A stretch of 64,000 nucleotides of DNA from Isoetes taiwanensis (GCA_021234155.1 JAJEKV010000056.1:3581330-3645329), one strand, 5' to 3'. Shown: positions 25,749 to 39,510, numbered from the stretch's first letter. Program-made: numbers and translations. The notes: generated by a model not told the origin, from the letters alone.

Positions 25749-25802
25749 GGACTTAAACCCATGACATTCCATGTCCAAACCCACACCCTCACCAATAAGC
25801 CA
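25749..25802 (-). repeat. tRNA-like SINE head (minus strand), diverged
   Basis: On the minus strand, TGGCTTATTGG (25802-25792) fits box A and GGTTTAAGTCC (25759-25749) is a box B variant, with 32 bp between them. Confidence 0.4.
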
Positions 25803-27619
25803 CAAATAGCTTGATAGAAAGTGATTGCTTTTGCTATTACTTTTTCATCAACTTTGTTTTCTTATGAAGCAGGTGTCTCCAGCCTATGAGAAGACCTCTT
25901 CTTCATGCTCTGATGACATCAAACTGCCGGTTGATTGGGGTTCTTGCCAGATCTAGATAGACTTCTTTCCTTTCATTAGTTTACTGCCACGCTGTTTAAC
26001 CTCACCCATCTTGCCAGAGTAGTCAAATAATGCATTGCTATAGGCAAAGTTCTCTGTCTATCTCTCTACGTTCCTTACCTAGTGCTAGATGTACAATCAC
26101 CAAAAGAGGACATATTTAAAAGGACATAGTTCTCTGAGTTTCTAGGTTCCCTGCATGAATCCTTCTGGATAACTTATTGGATGGGCTAGTCTTTGACCAA
26201 ATGTCATCCAGGCTTTGCTGCACCTTTTCCTGTTAGATAAAAAGTTACATCCTTTCCTGAACAGATTCTGATGCTTTTGAGATTTAAATTCTTCTATTAA
26301 CAAAGCATTCGCCCAACTAGAGCTATTGCAATCCTGGGCTATTTTTGGCCACCCTTGCTTCCTTTTATGTTTTCTCTAAGAGCTGAAATCTATCCTCGCC
26401 TGCTAGTAGAGAGCACCCTTCAAGTCATGCAACTCATCCAAAAGTTGTGAAGATAATAACCTTCTCATCCCCGTGGCCTAAACATAAAGAATAGTGGTCC
26501 ATTTTTTTCCTTCAACATGTTCTCTACAGCTATGGTCGATTCCCTTTACCCTAGCCCTTGAAGGATGTTGCTCATTAATTTCAACATTGCTCATCAGTTG
26601 TACACTTACTACAGTGTATACAATTAACCCTTTGGTTGTGAGGTACAACAAATTCTTATTCCGTAGGGTAACCAAACAATTTAATCCTTCAGATATTCTT
26701 TAACCCTCTTGTTGTATTTTAAGCCACTATTATGTGCTATATGATATAACAGTCTATGTTACAAGGTTACAAATATGCATTCAAATTTCCCTGTATTTTT
26801 TAATCCGCATGTAATCGGAAGTTATGATTAAAAGTCATCATAGAACTTAGAATTGTTAATAATTATACTATTTTGTGATGACGTCACGCTACTATGTGGC
26901 ATTAGGAATAACATGAGATACTTATATAAGCCTAGTCATGTATTATTCTAGGGACTAAGCATTCTCGTGAGACGTAAATTAGCTAGAGTCATCAGACCAC
27001 CTAGCTTGCATTTCGTATCTCTTCCTTCATACACATGTATGATCTCAGAGAGAATCATGTTTGAAGTCTAGTCTTTGGTGTCTATGCAAGACACATTCGA
27101 GCTACTAGAAATTGACTGTTATTCGCCAACCAACCAAGGACTTTACTGTAGTATCATTCAACCCCATCATTTTGACTTTTACTCTGTTGTCCATTGACAT
27201 TTATTTTAAATGCCAACTACAACATCCTACATCATGTACTCAGCAGATTATATGTAGTATGGATATTCCATCCAGACTCCCAAACCTTCAGTGGTATGCT
27301 TCGGCTTTTACTTGCTCTTATCTTCCCGTGTCACTGCCTAGATTACTCCACCAAATTGTATATCATGCGTACATGTGGTACATACTTTGTAAGATCAACA
27401 TCCCACAACAATGCTAAAACTTTGCTTTAAATTAGTTAAGCATCAACCTTGGTACTTTCCCTATAACAAAACTTACTGCCTATATGCCAATCATGATGTG
27501 GCTGAACCACTAGTTTGCCAAATTGCCAGTGGCCAACTCTATGTTGGAATTGTATGAGGTACCTAAATTTTCATGGGTACCAAGTTATTTCAACCATCCC
27601 ATTAATACCTTATGGTACT

Positions 27620-27677
27620 TTAGTCACGTAAATAAACTATAATACCCAGTAGGATTACGGTTTATTTACGTGACTAA
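27620..27677. repeat. 18-bp perfect inverted repeat with 22-bp loop
   Basis: The arms 27620-27637 (TTAGTCACGTAAATAAAC) and 27660-27677 are exact reverse complements. No pol, terminator or transposon context explains it; it could be a tiny MITE relic. Confidence 0.8.
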
Positions 27678-29604
27678 TTCCAAAGGTTAGTACGAAACCC
27701 AAAGACCTTTTCCAGAGTCTTCTTCAGCTAAATATTCTTTGTGTTTCCAATATCAACCCAGTTTTTTCACAATTAAATTACTATTTCCTAAGGTTATCAC
27801 ATCAACTTCAACTTTTGATCAGTTTCAAATATTGGTGTCTCCGAACCCTGGCATAATGATATGGGGGAAATTCTATAATAGTAAAAGCTTATATTCGAAC
27901 TTTCTTTTATCATCTGTCATATGACTTATTCATCATTGTTGCCCTCTTACAGTTAAAATAATACCAAAAATACTAAAAATACTATTTAACTATCTATTAA
28001 ACATCTTGGATGGTCTTGCCATCTTGAACATCTCATATTTTCTAGGGAGTATCCACTATTTCACACAGATTCCTTGAATCAAGGTATCTAGGTTCTTAAG
28101 GTCATAATCCCCAAGAGGTTTCTAACTCAAGTCCATGGATCCTCACGAATCTATTTATGAGTTCAACAATGATTCCCTATGAGTCAGGTAACATAATCAG
28201 AAAAATCGCCATCATCCTCTTCTTCCATTATCGGAAGAGAGAGCTCATATCTCAAGCCTTATGTGGCCCAATTGATTCTTTTCCAGTTTATAATGCTGAT
28301 TTAATTCGTTTTCATCTACAAACCTTTAAATATATGTCATTTCAATCCTACAGTCGTTCTTGAATGTAACATCAAGAGATGTGCTATGCTCATTTTCTAA
28401 ACCTTGTCAGATAACATTCCGCTTGTCTTGCATGCATATCCTAGCATCTTCACGCCTGGCATAAACCAGATGTCAAAGTCGACATCTTTCCTATCACCAT
28501 TAATGTAGTATTTGATACTACTTGATCTTTCCCACGTTCACGACTGATACTTTGTTATTATGATGTATAGTAACATTTTTGGCCATTCCTAAGCTAAAAT
28601 CATATGTGATTGCTTGACATAGCCACATATCTATGTTCATAGTTGCAGCCCATATCATAGGATTTTAAGTAACCACAAGTATAATACATGTGTATTACCA
28701 TGTACAATCTTGTCTTGGCCTCTATTCATAATCCATTCGCGTGCCACAATCTAGTGGATGATGTTATCCACAAGAAATTCAACTTTCCATCACCTCAAAC
28801 ATATTTTCACAAGTAGTTGAACTTGCGCCATATATATGTTGTGGTTTCAACACCACACTTCTCTAACTTTCATAGGCAAACTCTAGTTTGAAGTACCAAC
28901 ATACCCTGCTGAACAATTCTAGAATGAGAGACTCCATCCCAAGCTCCTAGTAAAAGTGTTCAACGCATAGCTTAGGAACTCTAAACGTATCCCAGTATAT
29001 CATTGCATTGAGAAGTAAGGATTCCATCATCCTTCATTTCCTTTTCATGTTTTGTGAATTCATATAATTTGTTGAAATCCATGGGACAACATAACTCAGA
29101 GACTATTTTTTGTCAGCAGGGATATTTCCTTCATAACCATGCCACGCTACGTAAATAAAGGATGGGGGGCAGTGATACGTGTCCATGACAAGGCCAGCAA
29201 AAACTTCCTCTGCACGATGTAGCGGGCCTGGTCCTATTGGGACAATGCATACGAGGAAGTACTCCTCAATGTGTAGGACCACATTACTAAACTTTATATA
29301 GCAATGGACAGTTCGTTCAATCTCTTAATAGTTAGCTCTACCATGGATATCAGGAAACCATTCTACAAGCTTGCCAAAAGTACATCTTCCTATGGAAAGT
29401 ACCATCAGACTTGGTCATGTACCCATTCACATGTCGAATCAAAATCTATATATATGATATGTCGTTATCAAAAAAATTTAATGCGCCTTCTTCTATCACA
29501 CATTCCATGTGGATGAATTGGTATCCGCTAATTATTGCTCGCAATGCTAGTTGACATCACCACCTATGTCCAAGCCTATAGAAAATGTAAATGTCAATTG
29601 CTTA

Positions 29605-30323
29605 TGTTACAACCTACAAAAAGTAGGATCGATTGTGCTGCCTAGAACTCCCCGAGTTCCCATACTAACCCCCAGGGCTAGCTTGAAGCCCAGCTTCAAT
29701 AAATTCTAACACTAGAATTGATACTGCAATAGCAGTTTCGCTCAAACCCAGAGCAACCTCACAATCAATGGGAAAAAAAAATTCAAAACTATCAAGAAGG
29801 CCTGAGACTAGGCCAAGAGGTCGGATTGATCTCCAATCGATCCCTAATATGGAAGGAATTGATCTTTTAAGGAATCTCCAAAGGCTATACTCAAAATCGA
29901 TCCCCTTCTCGAAATGCCCTCAGTCCATTATATACTGATGGGCAGGCCAAAATTAGCCCCTAAAAAGGCTTTGAGCTCTTTTCCAGCTCCAAATACCTAG
30001 CTATAAGTTGGATTCGGTCTCCTGAGATGGATCTGGCAGTCCCGGACTATGCACGATCATGGAAAGGGGTTTTTCCTCTTCAAAACACCCATCCAATGGG
30101 GTGCAGCCACACGGACCCCCTTATTTTAATGGTTAGGTGACGTTTAACATTTATATTTTAATGTCCCATTACCATACGAAATAAATGCCATTTGAATAAT
30201 AACCCAACACTGTCCCCAGGCAGTAACTGACTCTTGGAGCATTCCCAGACCACCCGGTGGCACTTCCAAGGCCAACTTCCAGCCCCAGGGCTTGCAAGAG
30301 CGACTTGCCCTTGGACCGTAACA
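29605..30323 (-). mobile_element. LTR of a minus-strand retrotransposon
   Basis: Read on the minus strand, 719 bp run from TGTTACGG (30323) to a GTAACA end (29605), giving 6-bp TGTTAC/GTAACA termini. Immediately upstream in that orientation is a strong polypurine tract, preceded by a reading frame with LEDKVIRGGG. This resembles the 'LEDKV...GG' tail often found just before the polypurine tract in plant Ty3/gypsy pol. The internal part would lie at higher coordinates and is cut by the 22-kb insertion at 30709. Confidence 0.6.
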
Positions 30324-30341
30324 CTTTCCCCCCCTCCTCTT
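30324..30341 (-). other. Polypurine tract (minus strand)
   Basis: Minus-strand AAGAGGAGGGGGGGAAAG directly abutting TGTTACGG, the expected plus-strand primer of the minus-oriented LTR element. A second, similar but weaker tract plus TGTTAGAGG lies near 30,640-30,665, in a roughly 300-bp offset duplicate of this segment. Confidence 0.6.
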
Positions 30342-30708
30342 ATGACCTTGTCCTCAAGGTCTAGAGCTTCAAATGGGGAAAACATTGCACGAAAACAGCA
30401 CCACGCTTAGCTCATATATGGGTTTCAGGTCCATTCTTGGACTCGTTAACCCTGATTTTATTGCCACTTAAGCATATGAACTTTTGCCATCTCAAAATTC
30501 ACTATCCGCACTTAATAGATACAAGTCATCTACTCATGTCAATCATATCCCAGACCACCCAGTGGTAAGATCGACGCTACTCCACAACCATGGATGTCCC
30601 ATAGGGTTTAACATGCGGGACATGCCCCCAATTACCTCTAACACTTTATTTTCTCCCCCTCTTTAGAACCTTGGCCTCAAGGTCTAACTAAGAATTCAAT
30701 ATAGGAAA

Positions 30709-32318
30709 TGTGACGTTCCAGCACAGTATACGGTCCCAGGACGTATACTGTACTGTCTCGTCACGCGTACACGCCACTCCAACTGACGTGTACGCCGACG
30801 TGTAGCCAGGTGAGTAGCCCTAGGGGGCAACTTGCTAGGTATGTGCATTTCTTATTAATGTGCACATGCACATTTATTAAGGTGCACACATTTCCATGTG
30901 GGCACATTTAGGTGCACACATTTCCATGTAGGCACATTTGGCCACCTAGCCATTAAAGGCAAGTGGGCCCATTTCCAATTATCCCACATGCCTAAAGGGA
31001 TAATTGGAAACCCTAAGCCCCAACCCTTGCCTATTTAAGTAGAAGAACCCTAACTTGCCCATTTTCGTTCCTAGGGTTTTAGAGCTCTGTTTTGGCTGCT
31101 CTAGGAGTCAAAACCGCCTCCCGGACTCGATCGAGAGAATGGCACCATTAGTTTCCCTTGATTGGCGATTCAAGAGAATGGTGAACTTCGGTCGAGGAGG
31201 AGCAACTCATGGATCAGGTATATGTAGTCGATTTAATGGTCTAAACCGTTTTCCAGTCATTGTATCAGTAGGTTTAGCCTATTAAATCGCCTTTAGCAGC
31301 TATCTAGATCTCTAGATGAGTAGATACCAGACTATAACTAAAGAACCTAACTCTATGATATAGATTAGATCTATGTTCTTTAGTTCTTCTGTGATGTATA
31401 TGGATGATGTATCTCTGTGAACTCCTTGTATTGGGAAGGGGGGTAGAGACTTCAAGCTTGGTAGTAGATGCTCCTAGATTAGCCTCTCTAGCACACCATA
31501 GATTCGGCTGTGTACAAGAACCACACACGGTTGTGGGTGAAGGGGCGGACCGGGCTAAGAAGGAGGTTAGGTGTTTCGACTCTTGAGCGATCCCTACGGT
31601 GTGTAAAGCCCTACCGGGGATCATTGTGACTAGGTCTAATGGCTTACCACCGAGTGTGGGTAAGGCATGGGCTCGACACCCGTGAAGTGGTGTTCATGAC
31701 TTTCCAGTGGGTTCGGTCGAATCACAGGCGGTGGCCCTCTAGTCACCTTGAGTCGGCATGTAGATCACGGAGGGAGTGATCCCTACGCCCCATCGGGCTG
31801 GGGAGATGAAACCCGGGAATAGCCCTTTTGGCTATGCATCCGTGGCTCTGATCAGTCCCGACACTTTTCAGCCTACTACGCAAAGTGTGCAATGGAGGGG
31901 CGGATGGAGTGGACAACCCTATGCCATGTTCTTATGCCCGCCAAATCCATTGCCATGAATTGCATGCGCAATGAACTCACGGAGACCCAAGCCGCCAGTC
32001 ATCCCTTTGAGTCCGAGCCTTGGGTAGGATTCCCTATGTGATGTCTTTGATCTTTGTCTATGCAGATATGTGGAGGACCATCCTTCGTGATGGTCATATG
32101 ATGTTGATGTATGTACTATCGACATGTATGTTTACGCTTCGCAGACTAGGTAGGCCCCGAGGGAGGCGGGGGTAAAGGACCCCTTCATTCTTCCCCTTTG
32201 GAACTCTTCAAGGTTGCGGTGATACGTGGAGGGCCCTATATTAGCATGGAGCTGGTATGGGGGATGAACTCCTGTTTGTATACGGTGAGTGCACCGTATA
32301 TGAGTAGGGGACGTCACA
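30709..32318 (+). repeat. 5' LTR
   Basis: 1610 bp, TGTGACG...CGTCACA. It shares long near-identical stretches with 51268-52887, for example from 'ttgctaggtatgtgcatttc' onward. It is distantly related to the LTRs at 24.3 and 56.8 kb. A tandem 'aggtgcacacatttccatg' pair sits near 30,880-30,930. Confidence 0.93.
31032..31038 (+). promoter_or_regulatory. Candidate LTR TATA box
   Basis: TATTTAA in 'gcctatttaagtagaag', conserved at 51599-51605 in the other LTR. Its place upstream of the better-conserved right half of the LTR fits a U3 promoter; the transcription start itself cannot be seen. Confidence 0.4.
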
Positions 32319-32319
32319 G

Positions 32320-32331
32320 TGGTATCAGAGC
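32320..32331 (+). other. Primer binding site, initiator-Met tRNA
   Basis: TGGTATCAGAGC, one base after the LTR end, exactly matches the 12-nt complement of the plant initiator-Met tRNA 3' end. Confidence 0.92.
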
Positions 32332-32539
32332 AATGTTCTTGGAGACCAAGAGCAAAGCACTGGCCATGCTCCCAGTAGTACTAACTTGATAGGATCCTCG
32401 AACCTCGAAAAGTGGGAAATTTTTTTTCTCATTTTTGTAGTTTATGCTAAGCTCGTAACATTTTTGTAGTTTATGCTAAGCTAGTAACAGTTAAGTGGAT
32501 TAGAATTTAATATTAGCACAGTTAGGTGAATTGGAACTT

Positions 32540-32720
32540 AATAAAACTAAACAGAATGAGCCAGGTAAGGTTGGAACTTAATAAAACTAAACAGAATGAG
32601 CCAGGTAAGGTGGTCTCACAGCTCGCGCATGGTTCAATAACTAAACTTCGATTCTCACAGCTCGCGCATGGTTCAATAACTAAACTTCGATTTTGTGACG
32701 AGGCGCAAGCTGTGAGACAT
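32540..32720. repeat. Short tandem duplications in the leader
   Basis: A unit beginning 'ggaacttaataaaactaaac' is doubled at about 32,530-32,610, and one with 'cacagctcgcgcatggttc' is doubled at 32,627-32,695. The leader up to 33.3 kb is otherwise non-coding. Confidence 0.85.
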
Positions 32721-33589
32721 TGATCTAAAACAACTTGAAAAGTTATACAATTTAAAAAAGTATAAAACAACTTGAAAAGTTATACAATTTTAAAAAGTAG
32801 CTTGGTAATTCGAATCTTAGCCTAGGATCTAGCAGGGCGCAACCTAGGATCTAGCAGGGCGCAACCTGTGAGACCTCCAAACTTTGAACCTCCATAACTT
32901 GAGCTACAGAGCTCCAAATCGCCTGAAAATTGTTGCAATAGGACCATTAGATAGCCTAGAATCCATTTATGACCTCAAACTAGGCTAGAAATGTCAAACC
33001 CTAGCTTAAATTGACCAAAATTGCCCAAACCCTTGAATTGTTTTTCCAAACTGTAGTTTGTTTGTAGATAGAAGCCTACCCCATTAGTAGCTCGCAAGTA
33101 TTGCTCTCAGCTCGAAGCTGATACCTTACTCCTAGATAGAAGTGCCCAAGAACACCCCTTTGTTATAGTCATCTAGACCTCAGCATAGCAACCCAAGTCC
33201 AACTGTCGGTACATCACCTCTGCTCATGCCAAAGGCATAAACCTTGACCTAATTCTGTGTCCTTCTAATAGAGTTTGACTTATATAGCCGCCACATTAAC
33301 ACTCCCTATTGCCAGGGTACCTAGAAAGGAGCTAGAGTCTAGAGCTGCCCAAGCTGCTCCATGTGTAGAGATTGGACTCCCCTAAACCAATCTTGCTAGG
33401 ACCTTAGAGTATGCCTCAAACATCATGGAGGTCTTGCAAAACAATCTTCATGTCATGCCATACCACACGTCCTAATATCCATAGACTTGTAGATTATAGA
33501 TATGCCTCCAGTAATGCTGCTCGAGCCACCTTGCTTGCTTATAGAGCCCAGAATGTTGTAGGAGAGCCCTTCAAGTAGACCTTAGACTC

Positions 33590-36500
33590 TAGGAAATACG
33601 AGCGTTGCTTTCGAAGTACGGGGCCAGAGCCACAGAAGAGCTTGAGGCGCAACTCCTTGAAGACATCAAGGTCCCAGCCGATGTACAGACAGATAAGGAG
33701 AGGAGACCGAAAAGGCAGACCCAAGAGAGGGAAGCACAACGACAAACACCTCAACCGACAAACGAGTAGAACAGGACACCACCGGCCTATCATCAATCTT
33801 CATCAAATGGGAAGAATAATTGGTAACCAACGGCATCAAGAATTTTCTAGGTGTCAACCTCCCGGCTACCATGTCCACGAGCTCACATCAGGAAGAGGAT
33901 CTCGACGCCTTCACCAACTCGACGCCCACGAGTTTCAAATGGAAGAATGCAAGGCAGCAAAATACAGGTGCAGGAACACGTTAGACATCGATGCCGCGTT
34001 AGCATCACGAGCTAGGGCCAGAGGGCATAACCTTCCGTCGAGGAGAGAAGTCATGGCGACACAGGAGCGTATAGGAACCGGAGAGAAGACCACCTCGACC
34101 TTGCAGCCCAGCAGCTCAAGCGAATGTCAGGCAACGCCAACAAAAGGAGCGACCAAGCTAGGCAACCACAAGCACCTAAGGCTGACCAGGACGAGCTTCC
34201 AGCTCCCTTGCACCAGCAGGAGAACTTTCATCGGTTCCAAAGGAGACCATGAGGAGGAGGAGACGACCTAGCCAGCAGATACAAATCACGCAAAGGCGAC
34301 CAGAAGGAGCTATGATAGGGCAATGGAGATGACCACACTTCCAGGCACAGGAGAGGCACCTCGGAATGAAGCAAAGCCCAAGCAACAAGAGTCGCACTCA
34401 GAAATTCAACCTGCGGAGGAATGACAACGCCTGCGTATCGACAACGATCTCAGAGCTTCGAAGACATTCAGGAATGCCCGACTGCAATAGCCAGGTGACC
34501 CCTCTCAAGCTCAATCAATGGCACCGCACATCAGCAATCTTGCAACGACACACTGCATGTAGGGACGTTGAGCGGTCACCGCATTCCTCACGACGAATAT
34601 ACACATTAAGGAGGAGCATCTTTCTCAAGGGATCACATCGACGAACACTCTTCGCAACTGGCGTGACGAGCTCGGATCAGACATGAAGCTCAACAATAGT
34701 AGCAGCATCTCAAAGGAATCCTGGAGTCAACCAGAACAAAGAAGATGCAGCAAAACCAAAGGGTGCGATAGGAGGAGGGGAAACCCTAAAGGAGTATAAA
34801 CAATTAAGTAGATCTTCGTAGTTGTTTTGAAAAAGTCGATGAATTAAAATCCCAATGTAAATGCGTATATGTCTATTGTATATCTCGGGTGCTCACAGAT
34901 ACAGTGGAGAAACATGAGTTTAGAGTCATGTTTTACGGATTTAGCGCTTAGATCAGGAAGCTCCTTCACTTCGACTACCAAAAGAGGAAGCATAGAAGCA
35001 CGACTATAGCCCAAGATCAAAATGGAAGAGCAAGTACGAGGGAGAAACGACCGGAGGCCAAGCAAACCTTCGACTCCAAACACTTCGGGAAGTGCCCTCA
35101 AGTAGAAGACCACTAGTCCACCCAATGTCAGAATAAGAGACAACACCGGTCATGTCAAGATCATCAGCGAGGCACCAGGACATCGTCAAGGCGCAGCACT
35201 ACATCTTGTGGCAGCAGCAACACTTGACGACATCATGACACGAGTGGCCTCAACAATAGGAGGAGGAAAGACCCGACATCAACGAGCCAACTAAGAAGGC
35301 AACATCTCGACGACCATAATTCCACCTTGTGGTAATATAGGGGAATGCGCTATGACACGTGGATTAGATGGAGACGCACTTACAAAAGGCACCGCGACGA
35401 GGAGATATGCCTTCAACAACTAGGTGATGGCTTCGTCGGTACTACCTACCGAATTAATTAGAAGAAGAAGCCGATCATATCTCCGACATGTGGCACGCCA
35501 AACGCCCAAGGTAGAAGCATTCGACACCTTAACGACAAGGATAGCAACTAAAGCACCTTTCGGCAAAAAGAGAGTTCAAGATAATAGCCGGGCTATTCAA
35601 CGACAAGAGCATATCTAAAGGCGGTACTTCTTCAACTCAAGGGTCAAGGCGCAGCAGATATAAGGATCCATCATCCCGACAACATCGCCAGCAGGGAGAA
35701 GAGCCATGAAGCTTTACTTGCCGAGAGGCCGACATGCATAGAGAGACAAAGGTCAAGAACTGAAAGCTGGAGAAGTGCTAGCAACCGACTTCTTCCACGC
35801 GAGCTCCTAGAGGCAAGCGGGGAGGATCAAAACCGACGAGCACAATCAAAGTCACCGGAGGGTACCTCAAGACAAGAAGACGGCATAGCACTGCGCAACG
35901 TGACATCCAAGCCATGTGATTGAGGGGATCAAACAAGGAAGATTCAAAGCTCGATGGAGAAGCAATTAGGTGAGACGAGTCGATGACTTGTACACGGACT
36001 TGCATGCAACTTGGTGAACCCAAGGATGGACGATTCAAAGAACAACTGCAGAAGAGCACAACTCCAGAGGAGTATAGCCAAAGGAATCGCGCACAGCCTC
36101 AAGAGATGCCTTCAAATAGCTTCAAGTATCATGAAGGGGGGAACAGTTACCGCCCGAGAACAGGATCAGGAAGCAGACCGAAATGTCGAAGCATCAACGA
36201 CCACCACACCTTTAGTTAGAATGTGATGCAAAGCGTGTTGTGCCATAGCCGGCAAACACCAGAGGGCCCAAGTATATCAACAAGTTACCCCGGAGTACGA
36301 GCTGACGTACAAATAGGAGGATACATATCGTCAACACCATTGCACCGGGAGGAACACTGATGACATTGCCAAGGAGTAGGTGTGCAACTCGAAGGGAGGC
36401 ACAAGGGGGACCTAATAGCTCTAGTAGTAATTGTAATTATATAAGCTATATGTTTTGCATGTATAGCTCCCTTGTTATTCCTTCCCTTCCATAGCGTCAC

Positions 36501-36880
36501 AGATCAAAGGAAGAGATGTCATGCAAGTTGCAGGGGTGAAGCAATCAACATCGTCAACACTCTTCGGGCAACACGATAACGACAAGAGGACTCGACATAT
36601 GAGACATCGATGGAGTCGAAGACATCGACAGAGTCGTCTTTTAGCTGCCAAGACAAAAAAGTTCAAGATGAAAGATCTTTTTCAACGGCGCCACCTTCAG
36701 GCTTTTGAAAAGCGGCATGGAAGATTTCAAGTGATCAACTACACCATCAAGCAATGCGAGGCTTCTAACGAACAAAGTCAACCTCTACATCAAAGAGGAG
36801 CCACCGTCAAGGAGATCAAGTATCGGCGACTTCGGAAGAACGTTACCTTGCTACTTCAAGCAGTAGCGAGTGGATGAGCT
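33590..36880 (+). pseudogene. Decayed gag-like region
   Basis: Frames here are rich in Gln, Glu, Lys and Arg and break repeatedly. A 209-codon frame lies at 33642-34271, while the more gag-like reading (SKYGARATEELEAQLLEDI) is one base over. Further pieces at 34.4-34.7 and 35.0-36.9 kb have similar composition. No zinc knuckle (CCHC), protease or reverse transcriptase motif is seen. I infer a gag relic because of its place after the primer site and its composition. A captured basic protein gene is the alternative. Confidence 0.35.
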
Positions 36881-38969
36881 TTAGCAAGCTCAAGGATCTA
36901 AGGCCATGGGGCCTAGTAGGTTAAATGTATGGATGGTAACATCCATATTAGGATTAGAAGGCATTTCGGATATTACGGCTAAAAGGATTGCCCCAATATT
37001 GAGCTAAAGCGTCAAGGATTGGGAAGGAAATGCATAGGAGTAACTATAATTATACACGATTGTTACCGGACATCCAACGTATTGAAACCACTTGGTGAGA
37101 TTGATCTCCTCGCTAAGAAGGAATCATTACTAGGATAATTGTTAACCATGTATAAATCTAGTACCTCAAAGAATAATCCAAGAAAGAAAAGAAGTAATCT
37201 AACAAGTCCGCCAACTTGTTACGATGACATCAATTCGATTGGTAGGAATATTCCAAGAGCTAAATAACTAAGAAAGGGGAATCTCTAGAATATAAAAGAA
37301 TAATACATGTAAAGGTACATCTAAAATAAGAATTATAGTAATCAAATAGTCTTTTTGAGACAAAAGGAATTGTCATGATGACAAAACCTTGTGGTTTAGA
37401 ATCGTTCTAACTAAGTAGGTAACCCATAGCTATATTGAAATAAATAATAACATAATATGTGTATCCATCTTAGATGGTTATATATGTTAGCTAAGGCTAG
37501 TAAATTAATGTGCTAAGTAAGAAGCATATAACCTCTTAAGGGGAGAGAATAGATATGATGTTGTGTACAACGTCATTGAAGGGGTGCAGGACCATTTTCT
37601 TTTTGAAGAAAGTGGGAGGGCTCAATCTTATGATTGAGCATTACTTGCATCGAATCGATTGACCCGTAGAATAGAGTTCACTCCGCAATGGCGGGCGAAT
37701 AGAGCGCAAGATAGATAGATAGATAGATAGCTCGGGGAGGTCTTCAACGTCTTGAGGCCCGACGCTAAAGTAGCTATCTACACCAATGAAGTGGAGCAAA
37801 ACTATGGGAGCAATGCAACGACCAAGTCATCTCCAAATTACTCGACGCCGGCTCAATGGGTGGATGCATTCTAGCCTAGGTAAGGCGTACGCATGCATTA
37901 TAAGCTTTAATGTGTCTTATAAATAAGTTAAATATAGATCCTAATAATTGCATGGAATTACTGTACGTATATGTATCATACGGAAATAAGTTAAATAACA
38001 ACGATAATGTGAGGTAGCATGTTAATTAATCCTTCGCAAGGATGCAATTCCTTCCAAGGATAGCCATATGACCTTAGGGTCCTTATAAATAAAGCACAAT
38101 TTCATTATAATGGGAAAATTTTTAGTAAACTGGAATTTTTTTATTATGGGGGTTGTATAGACCTTATGCAGGGGTTGTATACACGTGTACAGTACCCTGT
38201 ATCATAGACCTTATGCAGGGGTTCTATACACGTGCAGTACCCGTGTATCATACATACATGAATATTTAGAGAACATAATAACACGGTATCATATACCAAC
38301 TTCCAAACACAATAGAGACCAAAGTATGAACTATGTATGTCCCTAGTAACCTTCCCCCAAGTTCCTAACCCCTTCCCCTTCCCCTTTCCCTTCGCCTGCG
38401 AGGTCTAACCCACGCATCTGGGTTAGGAGTCAAGAGCTCACGCTCATCCCATGCTGATTCTTCCCACCATATGGGGTACCTAGTCATTAGAAAAAGTAAT
38501 TCCACGGGATAATACTCACGGAAGAAGAGAGCGGACCTAACTCCACAAAACCGTTGTACTCATTGTAGTACACCCTAATAAGGCCATACATCCGTCCCTT
38601 AGAAATTTCATGAATGAACTCGATATGTATGCATCCGGAGAGTGTGCTAAATATCCAAAGACGAAGAAGAGGCCTCAATTGTTGTAGCATCTCGTCCCGG
38701 ATAAGGAGGGGTTCAAGCATTCCCCTCATTGCAAGTCTCCTATAACATTCGGATGGATTAATTTCCATCGGTGGCTCATGACCACAATCAAATCGCCCGA
38801 ATGAAGTTGATCAACTCCATTGTAAGCTCCTTGGTGGGACCGCGGGCGCAACCTCCACTCAAGAAATGGTCCCATAGCTCATCCATTCCGGGCCGCATTT
38901 AATGAATGCAGGGCATGCATTGCAGGCCTTCCGAGTAGCCAGGGGAGGATTGGGTCCAATCATTTAAAA

Positions 38970-39510
38970 AAGCAAGCAAGGATCACCGACGGAGCAAGGA
39001 ACAGGAGGCGAGCAAGTAGCAAGTTCAAGAGCAAGCAACAAGATCAAGTAGTGGAGCACTGGGAATGAAGTAGCAAGGAACAAGGATCAAGATCAAGTAG
39101 CAAGATGCAATGAACAAGGAAGATCAAGTAGCAAGAAGATCAAGGAACAAGGAAGATCAAGGAGCAAGAAGCAAGGATCAAGATCAAGTAGCAAGGAACA
39201 AGATCAAGTAGCAAGATCAAGAGCAAGGAACAAGATCAAGTAGGAAGGAGCACGGGAATGAAGTAGCAAGGAACAAGGATCAAGATCAAGTAGCGATAGC
39301 AAGATCAAGAGCAAGGAACAAGATCAAGTAGGAAGGAGCACGGGAATGAAGTAGCAAGGAACAAGGATCAAGATCAAGTAGCCGAAGCAATGAACAAGGA
39401 AGATCAAGTAGCAAGAAGATCAAGGAACAAGGAAGATCAAGTAGCAAGAAGATCAAGGAACAAGGAATATGAAGGAGCAAGAAGCAAGGATGAAAAGTGA
39501 GAAGTGAAAA
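38970..39510. repeat. AGCAAGGATCAAG-type purine-rich repeats
   Basis: Irregular tandem array of 'caagatcaagtagcaaggaa' and 'ggagcacgggaatgaagtag' units, several repeated exactly in longer blocks (39,200-39,300 against 39,310-39,400). Confidence 0.9.

Larger units (their letters stand above)
25122..29604. other. Retroelement leader and non-coding internal DNA
   Basis: 25122-25660 is leader shared with copy 1, ending in two minus-strand tRNA-like SINE heads. From 25.8 to 29.6 kb the sequence is AT-rich with stops in all frames and no readable gag or pol. Frames such as that at 26,494 have a faint integrase look (MVHFFP) but do not hold up. Probably old, decayed element interior. Confidence 0.45.
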
